Assembly (NCBI RefSeq): GCF_019703515.2 | Contig: NC_059358.1 | Span: forward strand, 44,526,594 to 44,590,593 | Source: Myxocyprinus asiaticus | Lineage: Eukaryota; Chordata; Actinopteri; Cypriniformes; Catostomidae | DNA length: 64,000 nt | Reading direction: 5' to 3' | Part shown: piece after piece, positions 11,797 to 22,304 of the stretch | Layout: every line of letters starts with the position of its first letter | How positions within the stretch are numbered: the first letter of the stretch is position 1 | Notes under the pieces: generated by a model | Database searches by the model: none | Told to the model about the DNA's origin: nothing | Seen by the model: only the letters and a program-made list of their open reading frames with translations | Made by a program: the position numbers and the translations under genes

Positions 11797-12195
11797 ACCC
11801 AGGTTCTCGTCCTGTGGTGAAACCAGGAAGTAATTGTGTTTGCATAATCAGGGACAAGCTTGATTGGGAGGTTCCATTTTTCCTCTAAGTTTACACTTTT
11901 ACTCCACTGACGGTTAGGATTAGGGTTGGGGTTTGGGGGTAGAGTGAATAAAATATGCATTCCTCTTTACTGTATTGCATCATATATGGCTAAAAACAAC
12001 TCACTTTTGGTACCGCTTTTGCAGGCATTTAACTCAGAATCTGGAGCTCACACATACTGTACCCATACATTCAAAAACACTTCCCGCTTCAGCCATTTGG
12101 GAGCAGTGCTTCAAATTTAGGTAAGCACAGACTGACTTTAGCTCATGAAAAGTAAACCTAGTGTTTATGAATTCACTGTGAGATCAATCTGATGA
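11797..12195 (+). repeat. Dispersed repeat family C, copy 1
   Basis: About 390 bases recur at 25540-25901 in the same orientation. Both share 'GGTTCCATTTTTCCTCTAA', 'TTTACTCCACTGACGGTTAG', a GGTTGGGGTTTGGGG core, 'AATATGCATTCCTCTT' and a closing 'ATTCACTGTGAGATCA.TCTG'. No terminal inverted repeats or target duplications are clear. The GGGTT-rich core is not a telomeric array. Confidence 0.75.
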
Positions 12196-13235
12196 TTAAT
12201 AGATGTAAAACATCAATATTTATTAAAGCTACTACAGCATTACCTATCATGTAGAGATATTTTGTGCCATTGTTGTAGAGATGATACTCAAAAATGGTAC
12301 AGTATATGATTTTAACCTGTATATTACCCACTTCTACTTCAAGCAATAACTAAATTAAGCTGTTTTGTCTCAAAACGGCTCATCCACAAAAAAGAAAAAA
12401 AAGTTCCATCCAGAATTGTAACCTCCAAACATCTCTTCCCTACACTTTAGTCAGATTTCTTTCTTGAGCATTTATAACCATCCAGCATTACAATTTTACT
12501 TTCAGGTGTCATATCATCTTGTGATATGCAGAAGCAATTTCAATTCTACATGTTGGAGAAAATGGGAGCTGAGCAGCTGATCTCACCCATCTTGTGGCTC
12601 TTCTGTTAAAACCGTTGTGCTCATCCATTCAAGGGTGCTTCCTTTTAAACTTTATTTTGAGCTTACTTCATGCTTCACCTTTCTGGACAACTTGTCACAA
12701 CATGTGCAAATAAACAGCATGCACATTTTGCTTTTGTTATGGCCATGAAGTACAACAAGATCTTCTCATAGATGAAAACACTTTTAGATCTGCTACAAAT
12801 AACTGCGTCGAGGTTGCATGTTCAATGAACACCTTTAATTAACCTCTGCCAGCTTAATTTAGAAAATGCAGAATGTAAAACGAGAGGTGTGACATGTTAG
12901 TGCATTATAAAGGAGCAAGATGACTGTGTGCTGTATAGGATATTGGTCATACATCTGGTCTTTATAAGGGGAAAAGTCACTTGAACATTTTAACTCATCT
13001 CAGTGTCTAAAGTGGAATCCAATTCTGTGAGGTTATTTGCAAACCCACATCGTAATTTGGCAGAAATCTTTGTTCATCCATTTATGCGAAGACACAATGT
13101 CAATGGCAATAATGACTCAGCCTTTTAAGGTAGTTACTACTGCTATTTTGAAGCAATATGCAGCACAACAACAGGTGAAGGACAACATGTCATGTTTGAC
13201 CATTAATCTGACTTCATTAAATTAATTGCATTGAT
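12196..13235. other. No gene recognised
   Basis: A/T-rich sequence. The 62-codon frame at 13037-13225 matches nothing I know and lacks splice context. No repeat boundary seen. Confidence 0.5.
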
Positions 13236-13884
13236 TGGTTTTTCCAGGGAGGCAATATGCTACTTTCAGTTTTTCTCATTTGCTAAGACACGCTTAATGA
13301 AACTGGGATCCACTTCATCTTCATCATCACCTTCTTATCACAGCAGAAGTCTTCTCTTGCAAATGTCTTAACACTTTTTCATTTGTTTCACACATTTTTC
13401 ACACCCTTTGTCAAAACAGTTACCACAGATCTCATTGAAAGACCCCAAACTCTATTGGATTAACTGTGTTGAACAAAAGGAAAACATCTATTCACAGCTG
13501 ACAGAAAATACTTGCATAATTATGGATCTCTAATGCCCTGTGTAAAACTCGTTTGCACAACTGTTCAATCAGCAATCAGTCCTCATCCATCTATAAAAGA
13601 TGCCACCTCTGTGTTGCTATTTGCAAGCATGGATCAAAGAGGCCAAAGGCACGGAAAGAGAGTAAGAGGCCACGGCAGAGGGGCCCGAAGAAGAGGAGTT
13701 TGCATGCGTGGTGGAGGAGCCGAAGCAAGAAGAGAAAATAGAGTTTCAAATGAAATTCGGGCAACAATTATTGACCATGTCATCAATCATGGCTTGTCCT
13801 TTAGAGAGGCTGGACAAAGGGTCCAGCCCATTCTGAGTCGGAGCAATGTGGCATCTATTGTCGACTTTTTCGGAATGAGAACAG

Positions 13885-14046
13885 GTAAGTCACAATGTTA
13901 CTGTATACCACTGTGTATTTCAGCTTTACTGTATTGCCCTGTTGGCAGAACAAACTGTGTCTACAGTAATGCAGATATTTCATCAATCCCATTTATGTGA
14001 CTGTCATAATGTCAATTTTGACATGCTTTTTGGTTTTACTTTATAG
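13885..14046 (+). other. Predicted intron 1 of the IS630-like gene
   Basis: The donor ACAG|GTAAGT is near consensus and the acceptor is TTTACTTTATAG. The 162-bp sequence interrupts the protein between the two helix-turn-helix segments, and a frame is open across the join. Confidence 0.65.
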
Positions 14047-14315
14047 AATCTGCACTACCACACACTGGTGGCAGAGGAAATATCTTTAGTGTTGAACAGG
14101 AGGTGGCCATTGTAGATGTGGTCTGGCAAACAATGCATGAAATCCAGGTAGCAGTAATTGCAGATCAGGGAGCATTTAGAAATATCAACGGTGTGAGTTT
14201 GGCAACTATTGATAGAGTCCTTAAACGAAACCATGTCAGAATGGAGCAGCTGTACAGAGTTCCATTCCAAAGAAACTCTGACATCGTAAAGGAGGCAAGA
14301 TTCCAGTATGTGCAG

Positions 14316-14404
14316 GTACGGATTTGTTATTGTAATGCCTTGTTATACCATACAGTTTCATGCAACTGGAATAATTTGCTTTATGAATTTGCTTTTTTTC
14401 TTAG
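14316..14404 (+). other. Predicted intron 2 of the IS630-like gene
   Basis: Donor GTGCAG|GTACGG and acceptor TGCTTTTTTTCTTAG enclose 89 bases. The intron falls between the DNA-binding part and the first catalytic Asp block. Confidence 0.6.
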
Positions 14405-15319
14405 AGAATAATGGAGCTTGAACTGGAGGGGCACATCACAAATTAATTTATGTGGATGAAGCCGGCTTCAACTTCTATAAAGTGAGAAGACGCGAGAGGA
14501 ACATCATTGGGCAGAGGGCCACTGTTACAGTGCCAGGTCAGAGGGGCACCAATATCACCATGTGCGCTGCCATATCCAATGATGGTGTCCTTTGCCACAT
14601 ACCAACTATCAGCCCATACAATACAGAACGCCTCATCACATTTCTTGTGCACTGAATGAAAGACTGGTTCCACCCGAAGAGAGAGGTCTGTTGAGGCCTG
14701 GCATGGCTCTGTATGTCATCATTTGGGACAATGTTGCTTTCCACCACTCTCGCTTGGGAATGAATGGTTTGCAGCACAGCCTCATATGATACAATTCCTC
14801 CCTGCACACTCTCCTTTTCTGAACCCAATTGAGGAGTCCTTCTCTGCTTGGAGATGGAAGGTGTATGATCAACGGCCATATGAGCAGATGTCCCTCCTGG
14901 AGGCAATGAATGCTGGTTGCCTGGCAATAAGTGCAGAGGACTGCCAGGGATGGATACGCCATGCAAGGAAGTATTTCCCTCGGTGCATTGCAAGGGAAAA
15001 CATCCAGTGCGATGTTGATGAGAACCTGTGGCATAATCGTCAGGAACGAATGGACTAAATGTGAAGTTCTGATTATTTCAACTCTTTATTTTGTTTTTTA
15101 GATATTTCCACCCATAAGTTTCCTTTGGTTGCTTTTTTACAGTATTCAGCATTTCTGAATTACATTCAGCACTAATTTTTGGCAGTGATTGCATTATTAC
15201 CTGATTTACATAATTTCTTTAGGAAATTGTGTGCTGAAAGAACACAGACAGCGAGTGCAAATGAACGACACTATAAGTGGGCACAATTCACTCACACTGA
15301 ATTCTCCCTTCAGTGTTTA

Positions 15320-15742
15320 GAAATGGCATTAGGCGAATCCAGGGCGTGCTGAATGATTCCAGTCAGGCTTCCTAAGCAACCAATTGGCTCAGTTGCTAGG
15401 GTGGGTAGAGTCACGTTGGGTTAACCTCCTCGTGGTCACTATATTGTGGTTCTCGCTCTCAGTGGGGCATGTGGTGAGTTGTGTGTGGATGCTGCGGAGA
15501 ATAGCGTGAGCCTCCACACTAGGTCTCCGCGGTAACGCGCTCAACAAGCCATGTGATAAGATGTGCGGACTGTCTCAGACACGGAGGCAACTGAGATTCG
15601 TCCTCCGCCACCCGGATTGAGGCGAGTCACTACGCCACCACGAGGACCTAGAGCACATTGGGAATTTAGCATGCCAAATTGGGGAGAAAAGGGGGAGAAA
15701 ATCCCCTCCCGAAAAAAAAAAAAAAAAAGAAGTGGCATTAGG
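15320..15742 (+). repeat. 5'-truncated tRNA-SINE with 14-bp target duplication
   Basis: The SINE body is 15334-15728, plus strand, ending in a run of A. It begins at CGAATCCAGG, inside what is box B in the full copy at 33192-33645, so the front of the tRNA-like head is missing. GAAATGGCATTAGG (15320-15333) and GAAGTGGCATTAGG (15729-15742) flank it with one mismatch, the signature of target-primed reverse transcription. Frames inside the SINE on either strand are not genes. Confidence 0.9.
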
Positions 15743-16635
15743 TTTCTCTATGGCTATCATCTGCAGGTATTGGCACTCAAGGATGCTGTTTAAATTGGTG
15801 TCTGGGGTATTTTCAGAAGTGGAGAGAGTGTGTTATAGGGCAGGTTTCTTTGACAGCATTGTAAACTAAAGATGCTAAACCACACAGCAGGCATGAAGCA
15901 CTTTTCACAGAAATACAAACGAGACATAGAGCCTTCTGAGGACGTCAAAGGCACAATGGAGGTGGCAAAAATTGAACAGTCTAAACTGTCAGTTCATGTT
16001 GCTTGAAAATATGGTCACACGTGTATGATAATTTTCCAAGGACATAGAACACTTGATTTTTTTTTTAAGTTTTCTGGTACTGACTTGCAGGCCAGTTAAA
16101 ATCTAATTAGGACCTTAAATTTTAATCACATTGTCACTTTCCAGCCTGATCTCATTATTCTATTTATTATTTAGAGAGTCACACTTGTTACTAAATAGAT
16201 TGTCAATCCCAAATGCTGACTGTGTGAATGCACAATACAAGCAGGGCCACATTAATGTAACTTACCCTACCCAGGGCCCCCCACCCCATACTGAAACAAC
16301 AACAAAAAACCTGTGCTGCAACAATGAAATCCATCTGTGTAGCGCATATTCATAGAGTTATGGTGAGCCTACCTTAATGCGGCCCTGAACACATGTTGTG
16401 TCACAGTGGGACAAAATGTATAAACAGTAAAAAAAAAAAAACAAAAAAAAAAACAGACCCAGTGTACATAGGATGGGCACTAAGCAACAACTCAAGGTCC
16501 CAGAGTGAACACTGAGTGTGATGGTGTGAGTTTGTTTGAGTATGATTTTCTAATTCAAACAGAGAGAATATCAGTGGAAGAGGAGCTGTGTAGTCCAGTA
16601 GACTTAACCTAAACTAAAGACAATGAAAAGTAAAT
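15743..16635. other. No gene recognised
   Basis: A/T-rich sequence with an A-rich run near 16428-16454. No coding frame or repeat boundary could be supported. Confidence 0.5.
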
Positions 16636-16730
16636 AGATTGACTGATTGATTGATTGATTGATTCATTCATTCATTCATTCATTCATTCATTCATTCATT
16701 CATTCATTCATCCATCCATCCATCCATCCT
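16636..16730. repeat. Compound tetranucleotide microsatellite
   Basis: (GATT)n passes into (CATT)n, about fourteen units, and then (CATC)n. It is almost uninterrupted and should be polymorphic. Confidence 0.95.
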
Positions 16731-17489
16731 TGTTGTGGTTAAAAAAGCTGAATGTCCTACAATGGGCTAGTTAAAGCCCTGACTGAACAATTCAATTTAT
16801 ATTTATAAAGACTTCAGTACTAATATTGCAAGTGAATCAAATTTCAGAGTTATATTATGTGTTATGATAAAATGGTTGCATGGAGGTAACAATAGGAATA
16901 GTCCATTTTGCATTCTCAATAGTACTAAATAATAAATACTGCACATATGCGTCAGAGAGTGTGGTTGGTTTTACCCTTGAAGAGGGGACGGGTGAAAGGT
17001 TATCTTTCACTATAGCAGACCTTATGGTGTTTACAACGGAGGCCATTTATGTATAGCCTTCATAGGCAAGCCGTGCTGGGTGATTAACAAATGATGTTCC
17101 AACTAACGAAGAGAGCACATGAAGGCTGATGTATGGCTTTCAGAAGACCCCACAGCAAAGACCACCAGAGGAGCTGCTTTAATGTGCTGTGATGAATGGA
17201 CTAACTCCTTCTCTGCCCAGGTGGATACATGCGCACGCACGCACACACACATACACACACAGTCTGCAGTAGTTTCTCATCCTGCATGGGGGATAGTACA
17301 GCTGCAGGGTGAACGATGGCAATGCAAAGGGCAATTATCCTCCAGGCAAATGACCCTGGAGGCAGCAGGACTGACAATTAGTCCCACCGAAGTCCAGATC
17401 ACTCTAGATGGAGAATATTCACAACTCATGCCTTTTTAATTCTGAATTCAGTCATTCAATGGTCTCTAGAATACTACCTGCATTCATTT
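16731..17489. other. No gene; short CA-rich tract at 17228-17262
   Basis: The frame 17119-17439 (106 codons) spans a (CA)n tract and has no recognisable domain. I do not call it. Confidence 0.45.
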
Positions 17490-17932
17490 AGCAGGAACTA
17501 AGCACGTGGTCATGTGGTAAACAGTTGTTTACAAATGCATTATAAATTCTTGATATGCAGTTATAACAACGTGAATAAAAAGGGCAAATTTCATGCAATA
17601 CTTAATAAATAGTAAGCATTTTAACTTGCATGTTATAAAAAGCTAAATTAATACAATTGTTCATTCTTAAATTAATCAAAAACATAAAATGCCCTCGTTC
17701 ATGATTTTTGTCACAATGCAGCAAAAAATAGACTATTACAGTGAGACTAAAAGGAGTGATTATGTCATTTTGCTACAGTCCTAAATTCCTCTGCGAAAAC
17801 ACTTTTTTCAGGTCTTTGTGCTCATTCACAGCTTACAGTATATCATATAATAAAGCCTGATGAGCCTTAAAAATATAAAAAAAACCCTGTTATAAAATCT
17901 TAACAAAGGGAACATTAATGTAAAGTGTAACA
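17490..17932. repeat. Dispersed repeat family B, copy 2
   Basis: It shares 'TTTACAAATGCATTATAAAT', 'GCAGTTATAACAAC' and 'GCATTTTAACTT.CATGTTATAA' with 43600-43735. It ends 'GGGAACATTAATGTAAAGTG', like 1341. The opposite terminus is best seen at 43546. Non-coding. Confidence 0.65.
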
Positions 17933-17950
17933 GTAAAAGTCTATACCTTT

Positions 17951-18055
17951 AAGAAATAGTTCACCCAAAAATGAAAAATCTGTCATTATACTGCATACTC
18001 AACCTTATGCTGTTCCAATCCCGTATGCTGTTATATTTAAAAAAGTAGACATTTT
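17951..18055. repeat. Left end of a TTAA-flanked MITE, truncated
   Basis: TTAA followed by GAAATAGTTCACCCAAAAAT matches the ends at 6956 and 21076. A distant right-side fragment ('GAGGGTGAGTAAATAATGAC') lies near 18790, so the pair may be remains of one element interrupted by other sequence. Confidence 0.6.
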
Positions 18056-18850
18056 TGAAGAATCTTTACAAAGCTCTTACACAGCTCCATACAATAACAC
18101 TTCTTATTACATGGCTCTCTGGAAAAATCCATTCTGATTGGTCAATGGTGCCATCTAGCGCTCTGATATTTCTCTGTAACAACCGCACATCCACATATCA
18201 GACCGCTTATCTGGGTGTTGCTAGTCATCTTTTCTACTTCTCAGACCACTGTGCAATCTCTACAAGTAAGCTAGAAAATCATTTCAACAAATTCATCTTT
18301 ATGTGCATTTATTTATTTATTTGGAAAATAGACTTGGTATAGGCTTTATTAGAAGTCAGATGGTCATTAATTACAAAATAAACACAACAGCTATTCAGTT
18401 ATTTATTTCTACTCAAATAAATATTTTATGTACATATATTTATTTATTTGGTTAGTAGCCGTGTAATAAGCAGGATAATGTACAGTCAGCCGGTTGTTAT
18501 TGTAAAATTAAGCCCGACAGAAATGCAAAACCCTGACCCCATACATGGTGACCATGTCTGTCAAGCTCAAAAAACAAAACAAAAAAACCTCCACCAAAGG
18601 TTTTAATCATCAACCAGATTCAAATTTGGCGCATCAACATCACTGATGCCAAAATAGCATAGGGTCTCAGATGTGTAATAACTGAACATTATTCAGCTTA
18701 TTTTTTTAATTCTGGACCTAAATGCAGGTTAGACTAGACCACTTTTGCATTCTTTGGAAAAAATAGCAGTGTATGGATTTTGAATGAAATGAGGGTGAGT
18801 AAATAATGACATAATTAAGAAATATCATGCGAGCAAGCATGCTGTTGTTC
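18056..18850. other. No gene recognised
   Basis: The 95-codon frame at 18055-18342 shows no recognisable domain. ATTT-rich tracts occur near 18305-18450. Confidence 0.45.
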
Positions 18851-19275
18851 TCAGAGTTAGGTAGATTACTTTTGAAATGTAATCTACTGATTACAATCAA
18901 AGACTTTCTAGCAATTCAGTCCACTTGTCGGCCATTTTTGGAATAGCTAATGCACGTGCGCATTCTCGAGTTAATTGACAGGCGATGTCTGTGTCTAAAC
19001 AGTGATTGGCTCATTTACCTGTAAGGCAGGACTTCCTTTCTTCATCTATTGACCGTTTGGCACTTACAGCTCCTTGGTTGGGCATTCCAATTTCTCCCAT
19101 TAATTTTAATAGAGACTATTTAGTAGAGACGGGTCATTTCTATTACAATTTACAGCATTATCATTGTAATCAGTAAAGTAAATCTCTCACATTTCAGGTA
19201 ATGTACTCAGATTACTTTCAAATTTATTTTGGATTACTAAATGCGTATTTGGTTGAAAATGTAAGCATTAATTTT
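18851..19275. repeat. Repeat with ATTAC/GTAATC self-complementary ends
   Basis: 'AGATTACTTTTGAAATGTAA' followed by TCTACTGATTACAATC at the left, and 'TGTACTCAGATTACTTTCAA' at the right, are of the TGTAATCn type common in fish non-autonomous elements. The middle (about 18905-19130) differs in composition and may be a secondary insertion. Boundaries are approximate. Confidence 0.4.
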
Positions 19276-19316
19276 AAGTGTAGTTAGAACCAATTCACAC
19301 TCCTTTTCTTAAACAT

Positions 19317-20038
19317 TAAGGGTGTGTTCACACAGTTCGGTTCTCTTGTTTCTCTTGGTCCGGACCAAAAAATAATTTAGTCCTGGTTTGCTTAGCGTTC
19401 ACACTGGCATTTTTAACATCAAACCTAAAGATACAAAACAAAAGGCATCAGGAAAAAGTCACAACCTGATTGGACAGCTTTTATGATGTATATTTTGTGA
19501 CGGAACTTGCAGAACATCCAAAACAATGCTGGCTGCTGGGCGAAATGCGCTCATTATATTTATATATGTATATATGCTGGTATTTTTACCAGCTGAGAAC
19601 AAACGAAGAGCTAATAAAATATGTAAAGGAGTCAAAACAGCGCCAGGAATTCCTCCGTTGCACACACAAATGAAGATATGATGCAAGGACAGCTGACGGC
19701 GGTTCCGACGCCTGTACCGAACTGTAATGGGCAACATAGCTCCTATGATGAGAAGAACCAGGTATGGTTGAGGTCAGTATTAGGCAAATTACTTCCTGTT
19801 ATTGGTCTGTTTAGACATCTTTGGTCCATGCTGCATTCATATATCAATCGAACTGCACCAGAGATCGTTTGGAAGCAGACAAGACCCACTATTCAGGGTG
19901 TCTCGGTCCGCTTGTTTGGTGCGCACCAAGGTTCGGATGGCAACGTTCACACTTGTTCAAATGAACCGCACTAACACAGCAATTGCACCAGAGTTCGTTT
20001 TAATCGAACCAAACCTGCCAAGTGTGAACACACCCTAA
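19317..20038. mobile_element. 716-bp inverted-repeat element flanked by TAA
   Basis: The element 19320-20035 starts GGGTGTGTTCACACAGTTCG and ends AAGTGTGAACACACCC, with TAA on each side (19317-19319 and 20036-20038). A 3-bp TAA duplication suits PIF/Harbinger-type insertion, which is an inference from the flank alone. Further mirrored words (GGTCCGGACC, and TTCGGTT against AACCAAAC) extend the inverted repeat. No transposase is encoded; the open frames of 67-98 codons have no recognisable domain. Confidence 0.7.
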
Positions 20039-21071
20039 TAAACATGAAATCAAACAGCAATAAAATGCAATCCTGTAATCCATGTTTGTGACTCAACTGT
20101 GAGTGAATATTGATATAAATTATTTTCAGTCAGACAGCTGATGCAACCAAATAAGAATTGGAAATGTAATTCGCAATGTAAGAAAAGTTTTGAGATTTTT
20201 TTTTTAAACTAATTCAGTGCTAATTTCCCCAAGGACTTTTTTTTTTTTAAATCAGACTATACAATCATTTTCCATTTCTGCTTAATGAATCATGCGAGTT
20301 ATAGTCATATTACAAATAGAAAGGCTTTGCAGGCTATTAGTTTGTTTCTTTAGGGGTCTAATAGAAGACATGCTTCATTTAGGAGCCGGTAGTGTCCTGA
20401 AGCAATACAGAATGGATTGCATTATTTCCAAAAGCTGCCATTTCCCAGCCATGTCTTCAGAAGTGTTGTGCTAATGTAATGCGCTTGGGTGAAGTTATTA
20501 TTCATGGGCAGACCCTTTAGACTTCAGTGTAATGACATCCCCTCTTGTGGAGGGGGCATTTTAACTTTGCCATCCTCTACAGACATCCTCTTTTAAAATG
20601 CATTTAGCCACTCTCCCTGGTATATTTTACCCTAAACTAACTTAGCCTCAAATGATTACTTTAACTTATTCATATTACCAGGGATCATGAATTTATAAAA
20701 ATCCTTTATGTAAGTCTTGCTGGTTTCATTTATCTAAGACAAGTGACATAATGCAAATGTGTCTCACAATGTCTTATAAGAGTAAATAATTGAAAAATGG
20801 TGTATTGGTCAATTTCCATGTGCTTTATCAAACAAAAAGCATTTTGTTCTGGACTTCAAATGAGCTCTGAATATTCCAAATCAACTATTTAACTATTCAA
20901 TTCTTTATCATGGTTATCACTTGTTTTGAAATGACATTTTGGTGTCGGTATTCAAATTATTTCAGAGGATTGACGATTGAAATAGGATGTTGATTTTTAC
21001 TGTCAAACGTTTCATCTGTCCTAACCATTCCTTTTTTGTGAACCATTTGATTAACGGAAAATTATAGAATA
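20039..21071. other. No gene recognised
   Basis: A/T-rich sequence with T runs near 20198 and 20238. No coding frame longer than 60 codons shows a familiar domain. Confidence 0.5.
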
Positions 21072-22304
21072 TTAAAGGAGTAGTTCACCTAAAAATTTTT
21101 TTTAAAAAAAACATACATCATCTCATCATTTACTCACTCTCATTCCATCCCAGTGTATGACTTTTATTCTTCTGCAGTACATAAACAAAGATTTTAGAAG
21201 AATATCTCAGCTCTGAAGGTCCATACAATGCAAGTGAATGGGTGCCAGAATTTTGAAGCTCCAAAAAGCACATAAAGGCAGCATAAAAATAATCCATATG
21301 ACTTAATTTGTTAAAAGAAAATCTTCAGATGTGATAATGAATTGGCAAAACGTGATTCCTTTTGATTTGGTCAAAAGGAATAATTTACTAGTTTGTAGTT
21401 CTAACAACTTGTTCAACATGAGAGCTACTGTTTAATGTGAATGTTTTTTTTTTTTTTGTTCTTTTAGAATTTATATATAAGCAGTTGCAACAATCTTTTT
21501 TTTTTTTTTTCAGATTGTGCAGCCCTGTATTAAAAAAAAAGTTTTCAAATGTCAGATTATGATTTATAAACGTGATAAAAATTTTGAGCAAAGTAATCGT
21601 GATTATCATTTTCACCAATATCGTGCAGCCCTAAAACAAACAACATGCTCTTGTACAGTCAGTTAACAGAATCTTCTGTTCCTCTCTCGTTCACAAACAC
21701 GATGACGAATACATTCCATTCATTCCTATCCCAGATCCAATGACTGACTGGTTCAGTGAAGGGGTGTATTTGTTCAGTGGGTTAAACCAATGATTCGCTC
21801 CTTCACACCCCTAACTCGATTGCTATTTGCTCCCGCTATTGCTTTGCAGGCAAGAAATTCAGCAAAGCAGTCTCACACTCCAAACTAATGCAGTGCTGAT
21901 AGTGTTGAAACTGATTAAGAGTGTCAAATCTTGACATCGACAGTTTCCTTGGTGATCATGATTTCATGCGTAATCGAGCTTGAAATCATGACCACCAAGG
22001 AGACTGCTGATGTCCAGATTTATAGTTTAAAAAAAGAGTTATATTTTAGTCTGTTCTCACCCAGAATAGATTCGATCACTTTAGATGTCGTATGGATTTC
22101 TTTTATACTGCCTTTATGTGCTTTTTTGAGCTTCAAAGTTTTGGTCATCATGAACTTGAATTGTTTGGACCTACAGAGCTGAGATATTCCTCTAAAAATC
22201 TTTGTTTATGTTCTGCTGAAGAAAGAAAATCATACGCATATGGGATGGCATGAGGTGAGTAAATGATGAGTGAATTTTCATTTCTGGGTGAACTATTGCT
22301 TTAA
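21072..22304. mobile_element. 1.2-kb TTAA-flanked inverted-repeat element
   Basis: TTAA at 21072-21075 followed by AGGAGTAGTTCACC, and GGGTGAACTATTGCT followed by TTAA at 22301-22304, are mirrored ends. The outer 200 bases on both sides are long imperfect inverted repeats: CAAAGATTTTAGAAGAATAT at 21188 against ATATTCCTCTAAAAATCTTTG at 22183. About 700 bases of interior (21310-22080) are not shared with the short copy at 6952-7199. No transposase is recognisable; the 83-codon frame at 21931-22182 is not convincing. Confidence 0.7.

Larger units (their letters stand above)
13629..15057 (+). pseudogene. IS630-like DDE transposase gene with introns, inactivated
   Basis: Three exon-like blocks can be read. 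Exon 1, 13629-13884, starts at ATG with a basic RG-rich leader and a helix-turn-helix segment ('LSFREAGQRVQPILSRSNV'), ending at ACAG|GTAAGT. Exon 2, 14047-14315, holds a second helix-turn-helix ('VSLATIDRVLKRNHVRMEQL') and ends at CAG|GTACGG. Exon 3 starts after CTTAG at 14405 and carries the catalytic core: 'YVDEAGFNF' (first Asp), 'VIIWDNVAFHHS' (second Asp), 'SPFLNPIEESFSAW' (Glu), about 34 residues after the second Asp. Exon 3 is broken: the core is spread over frames 14452-14655, 14592-14789 and 14723-15058, with stops between. The family cuts and pastes DNA in the nucleus. The assignment is to IS630/Tc1-mariner DDE enzymes; no gene name is claimed. Confidence 0.8.

Noticed and set aside
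13512..14000. 162-codon frame as a complete small protein
   Set aside because: Its first part is upstream of the ATG at 13629 and its end reads through a good splice donor at 13884; only the middle is transposase exon 1.
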